From contig WQZL01000031.1 in assembly GCA_009780755.1 (NCBI GenBank), forward strand, positions 1 through 17,286: DNA of 17,286 nt, written 5' to 3'. The notes under the pieces were generated by a model. It made no database searches and had not been told where the DNA came from. It worked only from the letters and a program-made list of their open reading frames with translations. Source of the DNA: Promicromonosporaceae bacterium. GTDB lineage: Bacteria; Actinomycetota; Actinomycetes; Actinomycetales; Cellulomonadaceae. Position numbers and translations under genes: made by a program. This document shows, one piece after another, positions 13,757 to 17,286 of this stretch. Positions within the stretch are counted from its first letter, which is position 1; each line of letters begins with the position of its first letter.

Positions 13757-14248
13757 GTGTCCGAGAACACCCCTAGCCCATTCGGCGAGTCACCCACCCC
13801 CGCGCCGGTTGCTGCGCCCGCCAAGCCGTTGGTTGACCAATTGCCGCCCGCGCTGATCGCCAACCTGAACCTGATTGTCGGCGGCATCGCCGTGCTGATG
13901 GTGCTGTTCCTGTTCTTCCCCGCCGTCTCGTTTAGAGGCTTTGGTAGCAGCAACTTCTTTGACGGCGGTGCGGTTGTCTGGGGTCCGATGCTGATCCTGG
14001 GCCTGGTTACCGCAACTTTGGCCGTCCTCGTTTACCTGAAGAAGTTCCCGGAGCTGACGTTCACGGCGGCCCTTTTCGGCGCCGTTACGGGCCTGAGCGG
14101 CATGTTCGTCGGTTTCGGTGCTGGCGCCGGGACTACTGGCTCGCTGGGCATTGGCGCCTGGCTCATGGGCTTCTTCGGCCTCATCTTGCTGGCCGCCTCT
14201 GCGCTCTGGGCGTTTGTTCAGCTTCAAGACAAGAAGGCAGTCGCCTGA
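13757..14248 (+). CDS. Four-helix membrane protein of unknown function
   Basis: A 163-residue protein with a Pro/Ala-rich soluble N-terminus (ENTPSPFGESPTPAPVAAPAKP) and four hydrophobic segments: about 35-56 (ANLNLIVGGIAVLMVLFLFFPAV), 73-93 (VVWGPMLILGLVTATLAVLVYL), 99-122 (TFTAALFGAVTGLSGMFVGFGAG) and 131-155 (IGAWLMGFFGLILLAASALWAFV). The C-terminus is short and basic (QLQDKKAVA). The GTG start has GAAAGAAGG at 6-nt spacing. It resembles the many small actinobacterial membrane proteins with a proline-rich head, but I recognise no specific family or active-site residues. It stands alone between pflA and a strong terminator. Confidence 0.8.
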   Translation: MSENTPSPFGESPTPAPVAAPAKPLVDQLPPALIANLNLIVGGIAVLMVLFLFFPAVSFRGFGSSNFFDGGAVVWGPMLILGLVTATLAVLVYLKKFPELTFTAALFGAVTGLSGMFVGFGAGAGTTGSLGIGAWLMGFFGLILLAASALWAFVQLQDKKAVA

Positions 14249-14264
14249 GTTAGTTTTCTACCAC

Positions 14265-14303
14265 AACGGGCGGTCAGCGCATAGTCGCGCTGACCGCCCG
14301 TTT
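14265..14303. terminator. Bidirectional intrinsic terminator
   Basis: AACGGGCGGTCAGCGC (14265-14280) and GCGCTGACCGCCCGTT (14287-14302) form a perfect 16-bp stem with a 6-nt loop. T-runs flank the downstream side on the plus strand, and the AA start of the left arm gives TT on the minus strand. It separates the converging membrane-protein gene (stop 14248) and rnd (stop 14339) and can serve both. Confidence 0.85.
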
Positions 14304-14338
14304 GTCGTATTCCATAGCGCAGAGGAGCCGCAGGCCAG

Positions 14339-15562
14339 CTAAGTGACGGCGTTCAATACCTTTGCCAAGGGGGCGGCCAGCAGGGTCATCTGCCATTCGC
14401 GAGCGTTGCGCTCCGCCAGGGCCTCGCCGACGGTATCTGGCGTGATCTTGACCGGGGGAGTCCAGCACAGGCGGCGCAGCGCGTCGGGCTGTAATAGGTT
14501 CTCCACCGGGACGGCCAGCTCCGCTGCCGAAGCCGCCATGAACTCCTTGGCTGCGGCTAGCCGCTCGGCGGCCTCCGGGTTGCGGTCAATCCACATTCGC
14601 GGCTGCGGTGGCCCCTCGGTGCCTGGCCCCCGCAAGGGTGGCAACAAATCCTCCGGCAGTCGCATGGCCTTATCGATGGCTCGCTGCCACTGCGTAGCCC
14701 GCCGCCGCTGCCCCTTGCCCGCGAATTCCGGCAACTGAATCAGCTGCCCGGTGTTGCGGGGGAGGGCGGTCGCGGCGGCGAGAATCGCCCGGTCGGGTAG
14801 CACTCGTCCCGGAGCGATGTCCCGCGACCTCGCCGAGTAATCGCGAGCCTCCCAGAGCGCCTTGACCACAGCCATTCGGCGTTGATCGCGCAGCGCGCTC
14901 GTTCCGGTCACCTTCCGCCACGGGTCGGGCTTAGGCGGGGGGGGTGGGGCCGTGCGCAGATACTCGAATTCCTGGGCGGCCCAGTCGGCCTTGCCTGCCG
15001 CTTGCAAGCGCTGAGCCAGCGCATCGCGCAACTCGATCAGCACCTCGACATCAAGCGCGGCGTACAACAGCCAATCTTCGGGCAGGGGCCGGGTAGACCA
15101 ATCGACAGCCGAGTGTTCCTTGGCTAACCCGAGACCAAGCACGTCGGAGACCACGGCAGCCAACCCAACCCGCTCCATGCCAAGCAGCCGGGCAGCTAGC
15201 TCGGTGTCGAAGATTCGGGCGGGACGGATGCCATGATCGGCCAGCCCCGGCAGGTCTTGCGAAGCGGCGTGCAGCACGAATTCCTCATCGCCGACGGCGT
15301 CCATGATGGCCGAGAGGTTTGGCAGCAGTGTCGGGTCGATCAGCGCTGTACCCGCGCCCGCGCGCCGCAGTTGCACTAGGTAGGTGGCTTGCCCGTAGCG
15401 ATAACCCGATGCGCGCTCACAATCGGCGGCGATGGGGCCGGTGCCACCCAGAAAGGCCGCGACCACTCGGGCTAAACCCGACCCGGAATCCACCACTGAA
15501 GCCGGATTAGACGGCTTTGTTAGCGGCGTAACCGCAGGATTTTCCGCCGGAAGTTCGGTCAC
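14339..15562 (-). CDS. rnd: Ribonuclease D-like 3'-5' exonuclease with HRDC domain
   Basis: A 407-residue DEDDy-type exonuclease, expected to trim the 3' ends of tRNA and other small RNAs. The exonuclease domain shows Asp47-x-Glu49 (IAADCERA), Asp103 in LHAASQDLPGL, FDTELAARLLG (about 118-128), and Tyr167 with Asp171 in YAALDVEVL. An HRDC-type nucleic-acid-binding region follows (about 225-305: RDQRRMAVVKALWEARDYSARSRDIAPGRVLPDRAILAAATALPRNTGQLIQLP), then a C-terminal helical extension common in actinobacterial homologues. The GTG start overlaps the stop of the upstream DUF3000 gene as GTGA, so they form one operon. The motifs are complete; the natural substrate is inferred from the family. 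Confidence 0.93.
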   Translation of the reverse strand: MTELPAENPAVTPLTKPSNPASVVDSGSGLARVVAAFLGGTGPIAADCERASGYRYGQATYLVQLRRAGAGTALIDPTLLPNLSAIMDAVGDEEFVLHAASQDLPGLADHGIRPARIFDTELAARLLGMERVGLAAVVSDVLGLGLAKEHSAVDWSTRPLPEDWLLYAALDVEVLIELRDALAQRLQAAGKADWAAQEFEYLRTAPPPPPKPDPWRKVTGTSALRDQRRMAVVKALWEARDYSARSRDIAPGRVLPDRAILAAATALPRNTGQLIQLPEFAGKGQRRRATQWQRAIDKAMRLPEDLLPPLRGPGTEGPPQPRMWIDRNPEAAERLAAAKEFMAASAAELAVPVENLLQPDALRRLCWTPPVKITPDTVGEALAERNAREWQMTLLAAPLAKVLNAVT

Positions 15563-16140
15563 TGCCAGGCTCCCGCCCGGCGTGGTATCAGCGGCGTCAC
15601 GCCTTCCGGTAGCGGCGGTAACCCGCCGACGGTAGACATCAGGTCAACCCATAGTCGTAAGTGGGCGCCGAGATCGGTGTCCGTAGGAGTCCAGCTTGCC
15701 CGGATTTCTAAATCAACTGCGTCGGGTGTGCCATCAAGAGCGCCGAAACTGGTGGAGAGTACGCGGGTGACGGTGCCACCCAGCGCGACTACATCGTGGC
15801 CACCCTCAACTATTTCGTCGGTGATCCAACTCCAGGCCACCTCATGCAGCATCGGATCGCCGGCCATCTCCGGTTCCAACGTTGCGCGAATCATGGTGAT
15901 GACGCGGAAGTCACCTTGCCAGTTTTCCTGCCCCTGCGGGTCGTGTAACACCACGAAACGGCCCGTCGCAATGTCCTGCTCAGCGACGGTTATGTCACCC
16001 TCTAGCGCCACCGAATAGGGTGCCACGCGGTTGGGACCGGGTATCTCCATGAGCGTCACCTCGGGACGCAGCACCGGGTTGCGCATTGACGCGAGCGCTG
16101 TGGCGAAGCGGGCTGGGAGCGCCGAGGCTTGTGCGGTCAC
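15559..16140 (-). CDS. DUF3000-family protein
   Basis: An approximately 193-residue protein of the actinobacterial DUF3000 family, function unknown. The recognised block is ALPARFATALASMRNPVLRPEVTLMEIPGPNRVAPYSVALEGDI, followed by GRFVVLHDPQGQENWQGDFRVITMIRATLEPEMAGDPMLHEVAWSWITDEI and a C-terminal part rich in Trp, Leu and Asp that ends PLPEGVTPLIPRRAGAWQ. GTG 16140 is chosen because it follows TAACGT by 7 nt and starts just before the conserved block; upstream in-frame ATGs at 16203 and 16248 would overlap the divergent gene and add unconserved sequence. It precedes rnd with a 4-nt overlap, a pairing frequently seen in Actinobacteria, so a link to RNA metabolism is possible but unproven. 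Confidence 0.85.
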   Translation of the reverse strand: MTAQASALPARFATALASMRNPVLRPEVTLMEIPGPNRVAPYSVALEGDITVAEQDIATGRFVVLHDPQGQENWQGDFRVITMIRATLEPEMAGDPMLHEVAWSWITDEIVEGGHDVVALGGTVTRVLSTSFGALDGTPDAVDLEIRASWTPTDTDLGAHLRLWVDLMSTVGGLPPLPEGVTPLIPRRAGAWQ

Positions 16141-16147
16141 GAGAACC

Positions 16148-16153
16148 ACGTTA
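16148..16153 (-). promoter_or_regulatory. Candidate -10 box for the leaderless DUF3000-rnd operon
   Basis: Minus-strand TAACGT ends 7 nt before GTG 16140. The spacer GGTTCTC is not a Shine-Dalgarno sequence. It lies in a 61-bp divergent promoter region with the ATP-grasp gene. Confidence 0.45.
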
Positions 16154-16188
16154 TGTCGCGCCCGCCCCTTAATTCGGTAGCCTCGCCG

Positions 16189-16194
16189 TAGGAT
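16189..16194 (+). promoter_or_regulatory. Candidate -10 box for the leaderless ATP-grasp gene
   Basis: TAGGAT ends 7 nt before ATG 16202. The spacer CAAGGTC contains AAGG, but too close to the start for normal ribosome-binding spacing. This is the other half of the 61-bp divergent promoter. Confidence 0.45.
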
Positions 16195-16201
16195 CAAGGT
16201 C

Positions 16202-17286
16202 ATGTCCGACGTACTCGATTTTGTGCCAGTGATTGTCGGTGGCGACATCGGTGTCTACTCGCTGGCCCGCGCCTTTCACGAGCGGTACGGGGTGACCTCC
16301 GTGGCGCTGTCGCAGTCGGTGCCGGGGCCGATTGCCGACTCCCGTATCACCAGGCCGGTTAGGGTCGATGACATTGCCTCGGCGGAGTCCGTACTGCGGG
16401 AGTTATCCAACATCGCGGCGGTAGAACACGCGGAAAACCCTGGGCGTTGCCTGCTGTTATTCGGCGGCGGCGACTCTCAGGTGCGGCTACTCACCGAGTA
16501 CCGAGAGGAGCTGGCGCACCTGGGCTACCTGCTGCCGGGGCCGTCACTGGAGGTGCTGGATCGGGTGACGGACAAAGCGCAGTTTGCGGCGCTGGCTGGC
16601 GGGCTAGGCATCGCTACGCCGCGCACGGTTGAGGTGGAGATAACCGCAGGTGATCCACGCGACCGGGAAAGTCCAGCCGTGGACCTGGGGTGGCCCGTGA
16701 TCGCGAAGGCCGCGAGATCGGACGAGTATGAGAACCTGCGCTTTGCAGGCAAATCCAAGGTCTATACCGTGGCGAATCCTTCCGAGCTGGACGAGCTGTG
16801 GGGGAGGTTGCGTAAGGCGGGGTTCGTGGGCAAGTTTTTGGTGCAAGAGTTCATTCCCGGAGATGACACGGCCATGCGTTCGGTGACGGCCTACGTTGAT
16901 AGTCACGGCGAGGTGACGATGCTCTCTAGTGCCCGCGTGTTGTTGGGGGAGCGTACTCCGACGGCGCTGGGCAACACGGCCGCGGCCATCGTCGAGGATT
17001 TGGGACCAGTAGTTGACCAGGCCGCCAAGCTGCTGCTGGCCGCAGACTACCGGGGATTTGCGAACTTTGACATCAAGATTGATCCGCGCGACGGACGGGC
17101 GGTGTTCTTTGAGGTGAACCCGCGCATTGGCCGCCCCAACTATTACGTGACGGCTGCCGGTCTGAACCCAGCAGAGTTCGTGGTGCGCGATCTGGTGTTC
17201 GGCGAACGAGTGCCCCCGGCGCGAGGCGGGCGCGAGGTGTTGTTCTCGATAGTGCCGCTGCGATTGCTGCTGGGCTACATCGGGGA
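16202..17286 (+). CDS. ATP-grasp carboxylate-amine ligase (COG3919-like), 3'-truncated
   Basis: An ATP-grasp ligase running off the right edge; 361 codons are visible from ATG 16202. The N-terminal pre-ATP-grasp domain begins VPVIVGGDIGVYSLARAFHERYGVTSVALSQS, with LLLFGGGDSQVRLL at 84-97. The ATP-grasp fold follows: WPVIAKAARSDEY (Lys169), KFLVQEFIPGDD (Gln215-Glu216), NFDIKIDPRDGRAVFFEVNPRIGRPNYYV (Asp290, Lys292, Glu304, Asn306, Arg308 for ATP and Mg binding). These match the COG3919 group, which includes the D-aspartate ligase that builds peptidoglycan cross-bridges in Enterococcus faecium. Whether this protein is such a ligase is inference; related proteins join other carboxylates and amines. 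The missing C-terminus is probably short to moderate. No signal peptide is seen, so it is cytoplasmic. Confidence 0.85.
   Translation, partial: MSDVLDFVPVIVGGDIGVYSLARAFHERYGVTSVALSQSVPGPIADSRITRPVRVDDIASAESVLRELSNIAAVEHAENPGRCLLLFGGGDSQVRLLTEYREELAHLGYLLPGPSLEVLDRVTDKAQFAALAGGLGIATPRTVEVEITAGDPRDRESPAVDLGWPVIAKAARSDEYENLRFAGKSKVYTVANPSELDELWGRLRKAGFVGKFLVQEFIPGDDTAMRSVTAYVDSHGEVTMLSSARVLLGERTPTALGNTAAAIVEDLGPVVDQAAKLLLAADYRGFANFDIKIDPRDGRAVFFEVNPRIGRPNYYVTAAGLNPAEFVVRDLVFGERVPPARGGREVLFSIVPLRLLLGYIG

Overview
The window is high-GC DNA with frequent GTG starts and a gene set typical of Actinobacteria: an aroK-aroB-aroQ-efp-nusB cluster, a DUF3000 gene followed by an HRDC-type RNase D, and a PflA whose N-terminus resembles the bifidobacterial/actinomycete type. 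Pyruvate formate-lyase points to a facultative or strict anaerobe. The sequence alone does not fix the genus.

Left part (1-5238): shikimate-pathway and translation genes. A 5'-truncated shikimate kinase (aroK) is followed by 3-dehydroquinate synthase (aroB) and a glycerophosphodiester phosphodiesterase. An unrecognised pair follows, a small secreted protein overlapping a Cys-rich lipoprotein, which separates aroB from aroQ. Then come aroQ (type II dehydroquinase), efp and nusB. A 104-bp nested inverted repeat sits between the lipoprotein gene and aroQ.

Middle (5239-9803): a hipB-hipA toxin-antitoxin pair with an ATGA overlap; a small VOC/glyoxalase gene on the minus strand; and a three-gene amide-use operon made of an FmdB-type zinc ribbon, an acetamidase/formamidase and an AmiS/UreI-type channel.

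Right part (9804-17286): a 470-bp regulatory and repeat region with a second nested inverted repeat and two GntR/FadR-type operator-like palindromes precedes pflB-pflA. PflB is glycyl-radical pyruvate formate-lyase and PflA its radical-SAM activase. A terminator-like hairpin lies at the pflB/pflA junction. Next are a four-helix membrane protein of unknown function and a strong bidirectional terminator. DUF3000-rnd forms a minus-strand operon, and a divergent COG3919-like ATP-grasp ligase runs off the right edge.

Two patterns cross gene boundaries. First, five genes (aroQ, hipB, the VOC gene, the DUF3000 gene and the ATP-grasp gene) have a TANNNT box ending exactly 6-7 nt before the start codon and no convincing Shine-Dalgarno sequence, the layout of leaderless transcripts. 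Second, repeat elements ending in GGTGGTTG...CAACCACC occur twice, and a related 18-bp perfect palindrome lies in the end of aroK. I see no CRISPR array, tRNA, rRNA or insertion sequence. No wholly new multi-gene system is evident. The best leads are the leaderless promoter set, the repeat family, the pflBA control region and the secreted/lipoprotein pair.
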